In this document: piece by piece, positions 1-10,312 of the stretch
Layout of the letters: the number at the start of each line of letters is the position of its first letter
How positions within the stretch are numbered: the stretch's first letter is position 1
Assembly (NCBI GenBank): GCA_031213475.1
Contig: JARUPZ010000018.1
Span: 6,485,680 to 6,549,679, forward strand
DNA: 64,000 nucleotides
Direction: 5' to 3'
Source: Nereocystis luetkeana
Taxonomy: Eukaryota > Sar > Phaeophyceae > Laminariales > Laminariaceae
Notes under the pieces: model-generated
The model's database searches: none
What the model saw: the letters and a program-made list of their open reading frames with translations, nothing else
Told to the model about the DNA's origin: nothing
Program-made: the position numbers and the translations under genes

Positions 1-311
1 CTCCCCCCCTCCCAAGAGCCTTCATTCCTTGCTACGAGTAACCGGTCTCGAAGGCGCGAAGCGAAACAAAATGTTCCCTCCCATGGAACGATCAGTCATC
101 ACTGGGAGTTACTGGGGGTCTTGGGTAACCACGAACTACAACCACGGCAGAAATTCAAGGCCGGGTCACGACATGCGGCGACCAGTACTGGTACGAAGAC
201 TCGACTACGTATCTTCAAGGATCCACAACGACCATCCTCCTACAACTCGTGGACTAGCACCTACCTAGGATACAGTACTACCACCAACCTCCAGCCCACA
301 GTAGATACGAC
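1..311 (+). repeat. Partial monomer at left window edge
   Basis: This unit lacks its first 35 bases and starts inside the C-rich tract. It carries the short A-tract (TCTCGAAGGCG), the TTCATTCC variant and the AAC insertion, so the full unit would be 346 bp. It belongs to the variant class seen only in the first 17 kb. The array therefore continues to the left of the window. Confidence 0.97.
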
Positions 312-675
312 GTGGGGACACCAGCCGGATTAATTATGTGGGTATCCTCCCCCCCTCCCAAGAGCCTTCGTTCCTTGCTACGAGTAACCGGTCTCGAAAA
401 AAGGCGCGAAGCGAAACAAAATGTTCCCTCCCATGGAACGATCAGTCATCACTGGGAGTTACTGGGGGTCTTGGGTAACCACGAACTACAACCACGGCAG
501 AAATTCAAGGCCGGGTCACGACATGCGGCGACCAGTACTGGTACGAAGACTCGACTACGTATCTTCAAGGATCCACAACGACCATCCTCCTACTCGTGGA
601 CTAGCACCTACCTAGGATACAGTACTACCACCAACCTCCAGCCCACAGTAGATACGACGTGGGGACACCAGCCGG

Positions 676-684
676 ATTAATTAT
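676..684 (+). other. AT-rich variable spot of the monomer (example)
   Basis: The commonest form between CCGG and GTGGG is ATTAATTAT. Elsewhere it becomes ATTATTTAT (for example 18249, 19278, 32040), ATTTTTTAT (22727, 25480), AATTTTTAT (39285, 45835), AATTTTTGAT (42043, 48593), AATTTTTTAT (51699, 54460), ATTACTTAT (37570), ATTAACTAT (41009, 47559) and ATTAAATGT (29971). These forms track particular monomer types and are good markers for HOR phase. Confidence 0.85.
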
Positions 685-692
685 GTGGGTAT

Positions 693-706
693 CCTCCCCC
701 CCTCCC
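693..706 (+). other. C-rich tract CCTCCCCCCCTCCC (G-rich on - strand)
   Basis: This tract is present in almost every monomer. The complementary strand reads GGGAGGGGGGGAGG, which can supply three GGG runs plus one GG, so a two-tetrad G-quadruplex is possible but a canonical four-run GGG motif is not reached. The C7 run is kept at constant length in nearly all copies. Rare changes are CCTGCCCCCC (21019, 24120), CCCTCTCAAG (21674, 22365, 24775, 25118, 27536 and 29953 units), CCCCCCTTCC (58583 and 59624 units) and CCCCCCTGAC (52376 unit). Confidence 0.7.
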
Positions 707-727
707 AAGAGCCTTCGTTCCTTGCTA

Positions 728-743
728 CGAGTAACCGGTCTCG
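728..743 (+). other. Imperfect palindrome CGAG-TA-ACCGGT-CTCG (example)
   Basis: CGAG and ACC on the left pair with GGT and CTCG on the right, giving a 7-bp stem interrupted by a TA bulge around the ACCGGT centre. It lies directly before the variable A-tract. Several subfamilies alter it: GAGAAACCGG (8248, 9627), GAGAAACGGG (10656, 12028), ACCAGTCTCG (13407, 15476, 17202), GTGTAACC (14097 and later units), ACCGCTCTCG (21331 onward) and ACCGGCTTCG (20984 type). Confidence 0.6.
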
Positions 744-745
744 AA
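744..745 (+). other. Variable A-tract site, main source of monomer length change
   Basis: The short form TCTCGAAGG gives 343-bp units. The longer forms are A6 (347 bp, for example 397-402), A7 (2380, 4803 and 22017 units), A6T (348 bp, 26155 onward), ATAAAA (22708, 23055, 25461, 25808, 27879), AACAAA after CTTCG (20984 type) and AGAAAAT (32024, 34793). The form present correlates with other variants in the same monomer, so it works as a subfamily label. Slippage in the homopolymer is the likely origin. Confidence 0.85.
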
Positions 746-796
746 GGCGCGAAGCGAAACAAAATGTTCCCTCCCATGGAACGATCAGTCATCACT

Positions 797-818
797 GGGA
801 GTTACTGGGGGTCTTGGG
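797..818 (+). other. Three G-runs on the + strand (example)
   Basis: GGG, GGGGG and GGG occur within 22 bases, separated by 7 and 4 bases. Counting GG pairs this satisfies a two-tetrad quadruplex pattern with loops of about 7, 1 and 4. It lacks a fourth GGG for the standard motif. The run is nearly invariant; one exception is GGGTGTTGGG in the 62381 unit. Together with the C-rich tract, each monomer has one G-rich cluster on each strand about 100 bases apart. Confidence 0.5.
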
Positions 819-873
819 TAACCACGAACTACAACCACGGCAGAAATTCAAGGCCGGGTCACGACATGCGGCG

Positions 874-885
874 ACCAGTACTGGT
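874..885 (+). other. Perfect 12-bp palindrome ACCAGTACTGGT (example)
   Basis: This self-complementary dodecamer with a ScaI-type AGTACT core occurs once per monomer, about 216 bases after the unit start. It is intact in most units. One arm is changed to AGTATTGG in 14 units (20984, 24085, 26503, 26850, 27193, 28920, 29267, 29610, 30296, 30643, 32024, 34793, 60314, 62033) and to AGTACAGG in five (53405, 56166, 57199, 61343, 63067). A second AGTACT lies about 90 bases downstream without the flanking arms. Confidence 0.8.
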
Positions 886-3800
886 ACGAAGACTCGACTA
901 CGTATCTTCAAGGATCCACAACGACCATCCTCCTACTCGTGGACTAGCACCTACCTAGGATACAGTACTACCACCAACCTCCAGCCCACAGTAGATACGA
1001 CGTGGGGACACCAGCCGGATTAATTATGTGGGTATCCTCCCCCCCTCCCAAGAGCCTTCGTTCCTTGCTACGAGTAACCGGTCTCGAAGGCGCGAAGCGA
1101 AACAAAATGTTCCCTCCCATGGAACGATCAGTCATCACTGGGAGTTACTGGGGGTCTTGGGTAACCACGAACTACAACCACGGCAGAAATTCAAGGCCGG
1201 GTCACGACATGCGGCGACCAGTACTGGTACGAAGACTCGACTACGTATCTTCAAGGATCCACAACGACCATCCTCCTACTCGTGGACTAGCACCTACCTA
1301 GGATACAGTACTACCACCAACCTCCAGCCCACAGTAGATACGACGTGGGGACACCAGCCGGATTAATTATGTGGGTATCCTCCCCCCCTCCCAAGTGCCT
1401 TCATTCCTTGCTACGAGTAACCGGTCTCGAAGGCGCGAAGCGAAACAAAATGTTCCCTCCCATGGAACGATCAGTCATCACTGGGAGTTACTGGGGGTCT
1501 TGGGTATCCACGAACTACAACCACGGCAGAAATTCAAGGCCGGGTCACGACATGCGGCGACCAGTACTGGTACGAAGACTCGACTACGTATCTTCAAGGA
1601 TCCACAACGACCATCCTCCTACTCGTGGACTAGCACCTACCTAGGATACAGTACTACCACCAACCTCCAGCCCACAGTAGATACGACGTGGGGACACCAG
1701 CCGGATTAATTATGTGGGTATCCTCCCCCCCTCCCAAGAGCCTTCGTTCCTTGCTACGAGTAACCGGTCTCGAAGGCGCGAAGCGAAACAAAATGTTCCC
1801 TCCCATGGAACGATCAGTCATCACTGGGAGTTACTGGGGGTCTTGGGTAACCACGAACTACAACCACGGCAGAAATTCAAGGCCGGGTCACGACATGCGG
1901 CGACCAGTACTGGTACGAAGACTCGACTACGTATCTTCAAGGATCCACAACGACCATCCTCCTACAACTCGTGGACTAGCACCTACCTAGGATACAGTAC
2001 TACCACCAACCTCCAGCCCACAGTAGATACGACGTGGGGACACCAGCCGGATTAATTATGTGGGTATCCTCCCCCCCTCCCAAGAGCCTTCATTCCTTGC
2101 TACGAGTAACCGGTCTCGAAGGCGCGAAGCGAAACAAAATGTTCCCTCCCATGGAACGATCAGTCATCACTGGGAGTTACTGGGGGTCTTGGGTAACCAC
2201 GAACTACAACCACGGCAGAAATTCAAGGCCGGGTCACGACATGCGGCGACCAGTACTGGTACGAAGACTCGACTACGTATCTTCAAGGATCCACAACGAC
2301 CATCCTCCTACAACTCGTGGACTAGCACCTACCTAGGATACAGTACTACCACCAGCCTCCAGCCCACAGTAGATACGACGTGGGGACACCAGCCGGATTA
2401 ATTATGTGGGTATCCTCCCCCCCTCCCAAGAGCCTTCGTTCCTTGCTACGAGTAACCGGTCTCGAAAAAAAGGCGCGAAGCGAAACAAAATGTTCCCTCC
2501 GATGGAACGATCAGTCATCACTGGGAGTTACTGGGGGTCTTGGGTAACCACGAACTACAACCACGGCAGAAATTCAAGGCCGGGTCACGACATGCGGCGA
2601 CCAGTACTGGTACGAAGACTCGACTACGTATCTTCAAGGATCCACAACGACCATCCTCCTACAACTCGTGGACTAGCACCTACCTAGGATACAGTACTAC
2701 CACCAACCTCCAGCCCACAGTAGATACGACGTGGGGACACCAGCCGGATTAATTATGTGGGTATCCTCCCCCCCTCCCAAGAGCCTTCGTTCCTTGCTAC
2801 GAGTAACCGGTCTCGAAAAAAGGCGCGAAGCGAAACAAAATGTTCCCTCCCATGGAACGATCAGTCATCACTGGGAGTTACTGGGGGTCTTGGGTAACCA
2901 CGAACTACAACCACGGCAGAAATTCAAGGCCGGGTCACGACATGCGGCGACCAGTACTGGTACGAAGACTCGACTACGTATCTTCAAGGATCCACAACGA
3001 CCATCCTCCTACTCGTGGACTAGCACCTACCTAGGATACAGTACTACCACCAACCTCCAGCCCACAGTAGATACGACGTGGGGACACCAGCCGGATTAAT
3101 TATGTGGGTATCCTCCCCCCCTCCCAAGAGCCTTCGTTCCTTGCTACGAGTAACCGGTCTCGAAAAAAGGCGCGAAGCGAAACAAAATGTTCCCTCCCAT
3201 GGAACGATCAGTCATCACTGGGAGTTACTGGGGGTCTTGGGTAACCACGAACTACAACCACGGCAGAAATTCAAGGCCGGGTCACGACATGCGGCGACCA
3301 GTACTGGTACGAAGACTCGACTACGTATCTTCAAGGATCCACAACGACCATCCTCCTACTCGTGGACTAGCACCTACCTAGGATACAGTACTACCACCAA
3401 CCTCCAGCCCACAGTAGATACGACGTGGGGACACCAGCCGGATTAATTATGTGGGTATCCTCCCCCCCTCCCAAGAGCCTTCGTTCCTTGCTACGAGTAA
3501 CCGGTCTCGAAGGCGCGAAGCGAAACAAAATGTTCCCTCCCATGGAACGATCAGTCATCACTGGGAGTTACTGGGGGTCTTGGGTAACCACGAACTACAA
3601 CCACGGCAGAAATTCAAGGCCGGGTCACGACATGCGGCGACCAGTACTGGTACGAAGACTCGACTACGTATCTTCAAGGATCCACAACGACCATCCTCCT
3701 ACTCGTGGACTAGCACCTACCTAGGATACAGTACTACCACCAACCTCCAGCCCACAGTAGATACGACGTGGGGACACCAGCCGGATTAATTATGTGGGTA

Positions 3801-5150
3801 TCCTCCCCCCCTCCCAAGTGCCTTCATTCCTTGCTACAAGTAACCGGTCTCGAAGGCGCGAAGCGAAACAAAATGTTCCCTCCCATGGAACGATCAGTCA
3901 TCACTGGGAGTTACTGGGGGTCTTGGGTATCCACGAACTACAACCACGGCAGAAATTCAAGGCCGGGTCACGACATGCGGCGACCAGTACTGGTACGAAG
4001 ACTCGACTACGTATCTTCAAGGATCCACAACGACCATCCTCCTACTCGTGGACTAGCACCTACCTAGGATACAGTACTACCACCAACCTCCAGCCCACAG
4101 TAGATACGACGTGGGGACACCAGCCGGATTAATTATGTGGGTATCCTCCCCCCCTCCCAAGAGCCTTCGTTCCTTGCTACGAGTAACCGGTCTCGAAGGC
4201 GCGAAGCGAAACAAAATGTTCCCTCCCATGGAACGATCAGTCATCACTGGGAGTTACTGGGGGTCTTGGGTAACCACGAACTACAACCACGGCAGAAATT
4301 CAAGGCCGGGTCACGACATGCGGCGACCAGTACTGGTACGAAGACTCGACTACGTATCTTCAAGGATCCACAACGACCATCCTCCTACAACTCGTGGACT
4401 AGCACCTACCTAGGATACAGTACTACCACCAACCTCCAGCCCACAGTAGATACGACGTGGGGACACCAGCCGGATTAATTATGTGGGTATCCTCCCCCCC
4501 TCCCAAGAGCCTTCATTCCTTGCTACGAGTAACCGGTCTCGAAGGCGCGAAGCGAAACAAAATGTTCCCTCCCATGGAACGATCAGTCATCACTGGGAGT
4601 TACTGGGGGTCTTGGGTAACCACGAACTACAACCACGGCAGAAATTCAAGGCCGGGTCACGACATGCGGCGACCAGTACTGGTACGAAGACTCGACTACG
4701 TATCTTCAAGGATCCACAACGACCATCCTCCTACAACTCGTGGACTAGCACCTACCTAGGATACAGTACTACCACCAGCCTCCAGCCCACAGTAGATACG
4801 ACGTGGGGACACCAGCCGGATTAATTATGTGGGTATCCTCCCCCCCTCCCAAGAGCCTTCGTTCCTTGCTACGAGTAACCGGTCTCGAAAAAAAGGCGCG
4901 AAGCGAAACAAAATGTTCCCTCCCATGGAACGATCAGTCATCACTGGGAGTTACTGGGGGTCTTGGGTAACCACGAACTACAACCACGGCAGAAATTCAA
5001 GGCCGGGTCACGACATGCGGCGACCAGTACTGGTACGAAGACTCGACTACGTATCTTCAAGGATCCACAACGACCATCCTCCTACTCGTGGACTAGCACC
5101 TACCTAGGATACAGTACTACCACCAACCTCCAGCCCACAGTAGATACGAC

Positions 5151-7211
5151 GTGGGGACACCAGCCGGATTAATTATGTGGGTATCCTCCCCCCCTCCCAA
5201 GAGCCTTCATTCCTTGCTACGAGTAACCGGTCTCGAAGGCGCGAAGCGAAACAAAATGTTCCCTCCCATGGAACGATCAGTCATCACTGGGAGTTACTGG
5301 GGGTCTTGGGTAACCACGAACTACAACCACGGCAGAAATTCAAGGCCGGGTCACGACATGCGGCGACCAGTACTGGTACGAAGACTCGACTACTTATCTT
5401 CAAGGATCCACAACGACCATCCTCCTACTCGTGGACTAGCACCTACCTAGGATACAGTACTACCACCAACCTCCAGCCCACAGTAGATACGACGTGGGGA
5501 CACCAGCCGGATTAATTATGTGGGTATCCTCCCCCCCTCCCAAGAGCCTTCATTCCTTGCTACGAGTAACCGGTCTCGAAGGCGCGAAGCGAAACAAAAT
5601 GTTCCCTCCCATGGAACGATCAGTCATCACTGGGAGTTACTGGGGGTCTTGGGTAACCACGAACTACAACCACGGCAGAAATTCAAGGCCGGGTCACGAC
5701 ATGCGGCGACCAGTACTGGTACGAAGACTCGACTACGTATCTTCAAGGATCCACAACGACCATCCTCCTACAACTCGTGGACTAGCACCTACCTAGGATA
5801 CAGTACTACCACCAACCTCCAGCCCACAGTAGATACGACGTGGGGACACCAGCCGGATTAATTATGTGGGTATCCTCCCCCCCTCCCAAGAGCCTTCGTT
5901 CCTTGCTACGAGTAACCGGTCTCGAAGGCGCGAAGCGAAACAAAATGTTCCCTCCCATGGAACGATCAGTCATCACTGGGAGTTACTGGGGGTCTTGGGT
6001 AACCACGAACTACAACCACGGCAGAAATTCAAGGCCGGGTCACGACATGCGGCGACCAGTACTGGTACGAAGACTCGACTACGTATCTTCAAGGATCCAC
6101 AACGACCATCCTCCTACTCGTGGACTAGCACCTACCTAGGATACAGTACTACCACCAACCTCCAGCCCACAGTAGATACGACGTGGGGACACCAGCCGGA
6201 TTAATTATGTGGGTATCCTCCCCCCCTCCCAAGTGCCTTCATTCCTTGCTACGAGTAACCGGTCTCGAAGGCGCGAAGCGAAACAAAATGTTCCCTCCCA
6301 TGGAACGATCAGTCATCACTGGGAGTTACTGGGGGTCTTGGGTAACCACGAACTACAACCACGGCAGAAATTCAAGGCCGGGTCACGACATGCGGCGACC
6401 AGTACTGGTACGAAGACTCGACTACGTATCTTCAAGGATCCACAACGACCATCCTCCTACTCGTGGACTAGCACCTACCTAGGATACAGTACTACCACCA
6501 ACCTCCAGCCCACAGTAGATACGACGTGAGGAAACCAGCCGGATTATTTATGTGGGTATCCTCCCCCCCTCCCAAGAGCCTTCATTCCTTGCTACGAGTA
6601 ACCGGTCTCGAAGGCGCGAAGCGAAACAAAATGTTCCCTCCCATGGAACGATCAGTCATCACTGGGAGTTACTGGGGGTCTTGGGTAACCACGAACTACA
6701 ACCACGGCAGAAATTCAAGGCCGGGTCACGACATGCGGCGACCAGTACTGGTACGAAGACTCGACTACGTATCTTCAAGGATCCACAACGACCATCCTCC
6801 TACTCGTGGACTAGCACCTACCTAGGATACAGTACTACCACCAACCTCCAGCCCACAGTAGATACGACGTGGGGACACCAGCCGGATTAATTATGTGGGT
6901 ATCCTCCCCCCCTCCCAAGAGCCTTCATTCCTTGCTACGAGTAACCGGTCTCGAAGGCGCGAAGCGAAACAAAATGTTCCCTCCCATGGAACGATCAGTC
7001 ATCACTGGGAGTTACTGGGGGTCTTGGGTAACCACGAACTACAACCACGGCAGAAATTCAAGGCCGGGTCACGACATGCGGCGACCAGTACTGGTACGAA
7101 GACTCGACTACGTATCTTCAAGGATCCACAACGACCATCCTCCTACTCGTGGACTAGCACCTACCTAGGATACAGTACTACCACCAACCTCCAGCCCACA
7201 GTAGATACGAC
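5151..7211 (+). repeat. Irregular run of six monomers
   Basis: Units start at 5151, 5494, 5840, 6183, 6526 and 6869 (343, 346, 343, 343, 343, 343 bp). I find no repeated order here. Private changes are ACTACTTATC in 5151 and GTGAGGAAACC with ATTATTTAT at the start of 6526. Unit 6183 carries CAAGTGCC without the GGGTATCC that goes with it elsewhere, so it looks like a recombinant of two types. Unit 6869 appears identical to the next unit, 7212. Confidence 0.8.
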
Positions 7212-9969
7212 GTGGGGACACCAGCCGGATTAATTATGTGGGTATCCTCCCCCCCTCCCAAGAGCCTTCATTCCTTGCTACGAGTAACCGGTCTCGAAGG
7301 CGCGAAGCGAAACAAAATGTTCCCTCCCATGGAACGATCAGTCATCACTGGGAGTTACTGGGGGTCTTGGGTAACCACGAACTACAACCACGGCAGAAAT
7401 TCAAGGCCGGGTCACGACATGCGGCGACCAGTACTGGTACGAAGACTCGACTACGTATCTTCAAGGATCCACAACGACCATCCTCCTACTCGTGGACTAG
7501 CACCTACCTAGGATACAGTACTACCACCAACCTCCAGCCCACAGTAGATACGACGTGGGGACACCAGCCGGATTAATTATGTGGGTATCCTCCCCCCCTC
7601 CCAAGAGCCTTCATTCCTTGCTACGAGTAACCGGTCTCGAAGGCGCGAAGCGAAACAAAATGTTCCCTCCCATGGAACGATCAGTCATCACTGGGAGTTA
7701 CTGGGGGTCTTGGGTAACCACGAACTACAACCACGGCAGAATTTCAAGGCCGGGTCACGACATGCGGCGACCAGTACTGGTACGAAGACTCGACTACGTA
7801 TCTTCAAGGATCCACAACGACCATCCTCCTACAACTCGTGGACTAGCACCTACCTAGGATACAGTACTACCACCAACCTCCAGCCCACAGTAGATACGAC
7901 GTGGGGACACCAGCCGGATTAATTATGTGGGTATCCTCCCCCCCTCCCAAGAGCCTTCGTTCCTTGCTACGAGTAACCGGTCTCGAAAAAAGGCGCGAAG
8001 CGAAACAAAATGTTCCCTCCCATGGAACGATCAGTCATCACTGGGAGTTACTGGGGGTCTTGGGTAACCACGAACTACAACCACGGCAGAAATTCAAGGC
8101 CGGGTCACGACATGCGGCGACCAGTACTGGTACGAAGACTCGACTACGTATCTTCAAGGATCCACAACGACCATCCTCCTACTCGTGGACTAGCACCTAC
8201 CTAGGATACAGTACTACCACCAACCTCCAGCCCACAGTAGATACGACGTGGGGACACCAGCCGGATTAATTATGTGGGTATCCTCCCCCCCTCCCAAGAG
8301 CCTTCGTTCCTTGCTACGAGAAACCGGTCTCGAAGGCGCGAAGCGAAACAAAATGTTCCCTCCCATGGAACGATCAGTCATCACTGGGAGTTACTGGGGG
8401 TCTTGGGTAACCACGAACTACAACCACGGCAGAAATTCAAGGCCGGGTCACGACATGCGGCGACCAGTACTGGTACGAAGACTCGACTACGTATCTTCAA
8501 GGATCCACAACGACCATCCTCCTACTCGTGGACTAGCACCTACCTAGGATACAGTACTACCACCAACCTCCAGCCCACAGTAGATACGACGTGGGGACAC
8601 CAGCCGGATTAATTATGTGGGTATCCTCCCCCCCTCCCAAGAGCCTTCATTCCTTGCTACGAGTAACCGGTCTCGAAGGCGCGAAGCGAAACAAAATGTT
8701 CCCTCCCATGGAACGATCAGTCATCACTGGGAGTTACTGGGGGTCTTGGGTAACCACGAACTACAACCACGGCAGAAATTCAAGGCCGGGTCACGACATG
8801 CGGCGACCAGTACTGGTACGAAGACTCGACTACGTATCTTCAAGGATCCACAACGACCATCCTCCTACTCGTGGACTAGCACCTACCTAGGATACAGTAC
8901 TACCACCAACCTCCAGCCCACAGTAGATACGACGTGGGGACACCAGCCGGATTAATTATGTGGGTATCCTCCCCCCCTCCCAAGAGCCTTCATTCCTTGC
9001 TACGAGTAACCGGTCTCGAAGGCGCGAAGCGAAACAAAATGTTCCCTCCCATGGAACGATCAGTCATCACTGGGAGTTACTGGGGGTCTTGGGTAACCAC
9101 GAACTACAACCACGGCAGAATTTCAAGGCCGGGTCACGACATGCGGCGACCAGTACTGGTACGAAGACTCGACTACGTATCTTCAAGGATCCACAACGAC
9201 CATCCTCCTACAACTCGTGGACTAGCACCTACCTAGGATACAGTACTACCACCAACCTCCAGCCCACAGTAGATACGACGTGGGGACACCAGCCGGATTA
9301 ATTATGTGGGTATCCTCCCCCCCTCCCAAGAGCCTTCGTTCCTTGCTACGAGTAACCGGTCTCGAAAAAAGGCGCGAAGCGAAACAAAATGTTCCCTCCC
9401 ATGGAACGATCAGTCATCACTGGGAGTTACTGGGGGTCTTGGGTAACCACGAACTACAACCACGGCAGAAATTCAAGGCCGGGTCACGACATGCGGCGAC
9501 CAGTACTGGTACGAAGACTCGACTACGTATCTTCAAGGATCCACAACGACCATCCTCCTACTCGTGGACTAGCACCTACCTAGGATACAGTACTACCACC
9601 AACCTCCAGCCCACAGTAGATACGACGTGGGGACACCAGCCGGATTAATTATGTGGGTATCCTCCCCCCCTCCCAAGAGCCTTCGTTCCTTGCTACGAGA
9701 AACCGGTCTCGAAGGCGCGAAGCGAAACAAAATGTTCCCTCCCATGGAACGATCAGTCATCACTGGGAGTTACTGGGGGTCTTGGGTAACCACGAACTAC
9801 AACCACGGCAGAAATTCAAGGCCGGGTCACGACATGCGGCGACCAGTACTGGTACGAAGACTCGACTACGTATCTTCAAGGATCCACAACGACCATCCTC
9901 CTACTCGTGGACTAGCACCTACCTAGGATACAGTACTACCACCAACCTCCAGCCCACAGTAGATACGAC
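7212..9969 (+). repeat. 4-monomer HOR, two copies of 1379 bp
   Basis: Copy 1 is units 7212, 7555, 7901, 8248. Copy 2 is units 8591, 8934, 9280, 9627. Every unit is offset by exactly 1379 bp. Shared markers are CAGAATTTCAAGG plus the AAC insertion in unit 2, A6 in unit 3 and GAGAAACCGG in unit 4. I noticed no substitution between the copies, so the duplication is recent or homogenised. Confidence 0.93.
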
Positions 9970-10312
9970 GTGGGGACACCAGCCGGATTAATTATGTGGG
10001 TATCCTCCCCCCCTCCCAAGTGCCTTCATTCCTTGCTACGAGTAACCGGTCTCGAAGGCGCGAAGCGAAACAAAATGTTCCCTCCCATGGAACGATCAGT
10101 CATCACTGGGAGTTACTGGGGGTCTTGGGTAACCACGAACTACAACCACGGCAGAAATTCAAGTCCGGGTCACGACATGCGGCGACCAGTACTGGTACGA
10201 AGACTCGACTACGTATCTTCAAGGATCCACAACGACCATCCTCCTACTCGTGGACTAGCACCTACCTAGGATACAGTACTACCACCAACCTCCAGCCCAC
10301 AGTAGATACGAC
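9970..10312 (+). repeat. Single monomer between HOR blocks
   Basis: This 343-bp unit carries CAAGTGCC and TTCATTCC but not GGGTATCC, as in unit 6183, plus the private change TTCAAGTCCGGG. It separates the 1379-bp HOR from the 1372-bp HOR and fits neither repeating order. Confidence 0.85.

Larger units (their letters stand above)
659..1001 (+). repeat. Representative 343-bp consensus-like monomer
   Basis: I use this unit as the reference map. In order it holds: the GTGGGGACACC start (659), the AT-rich spot ATTAATTAT (676-684), a C-rich tract (693-706), an imperfect palindrome (728-743), the short form of the variable A-tract (744-745), the linked variable region between the A-tract and about 60 bases downstream, an NcoI-type CCATGG (774-779), three G-runs (797-818), a perfect 12-bp palindrome (874-885), a TACGTA hexamer, a BamHI-type GGATCC (912-917) and two CTAG repeats (944-947, 955-958). 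Base counts are C 106 and G 79, giving 53.9% G+C. I see no convincing internal duplication, so 343 bp appears to be the true basic unit rather than a dimer. Confidence 0.95.
312..5150 (+). repeat. 7-monomer HOR, two copies (2419 and 2420 bp)
   Basis: Copy 1 is 312-2730 (units starting 312, 659, 1002, 1345, 1688, 2034, 2380). Copy 2 is 2731-5150 (2731, 3078, 3425, 3768, 4111, 4457, 4803). Shared markers in the same order are the long A-tract in unit 1, CAAGTGCC plus GGGTATCCACG in unit 4, the AAC insertion in units 5 and 6, CACCAGCCTCC at the end of unit 6 and A7 in unit 7. Differences are the A-tract of unit 2 (A2 at 659, A6 at 3078), the AAC insertion in unit 7 (only at 2380), CCTCCGATGG (only at 2380) and CTACAAG (only at 3768). 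Confidence 0.93.

Noticed and set aside
312-680. Hundreds of + strand frames of 64-130 codons, one set per monomer
   Set aside because: They repeat with the satellite period and shift frame with every 343-bp unit. Two frames overlap over the same bases, and indels of 3, 4 or 5 bp are tolerated freely, which is not expected of coding sequence.
659-1001. Monomer as an ancient dimer of two ~171-bp halves
   Set aside because: Comparing the two halves by eye shows only short chance matches such as ACTGGG and ACCACCAACC-like words. A sensitive alignment could still reveal a decayed relationship.
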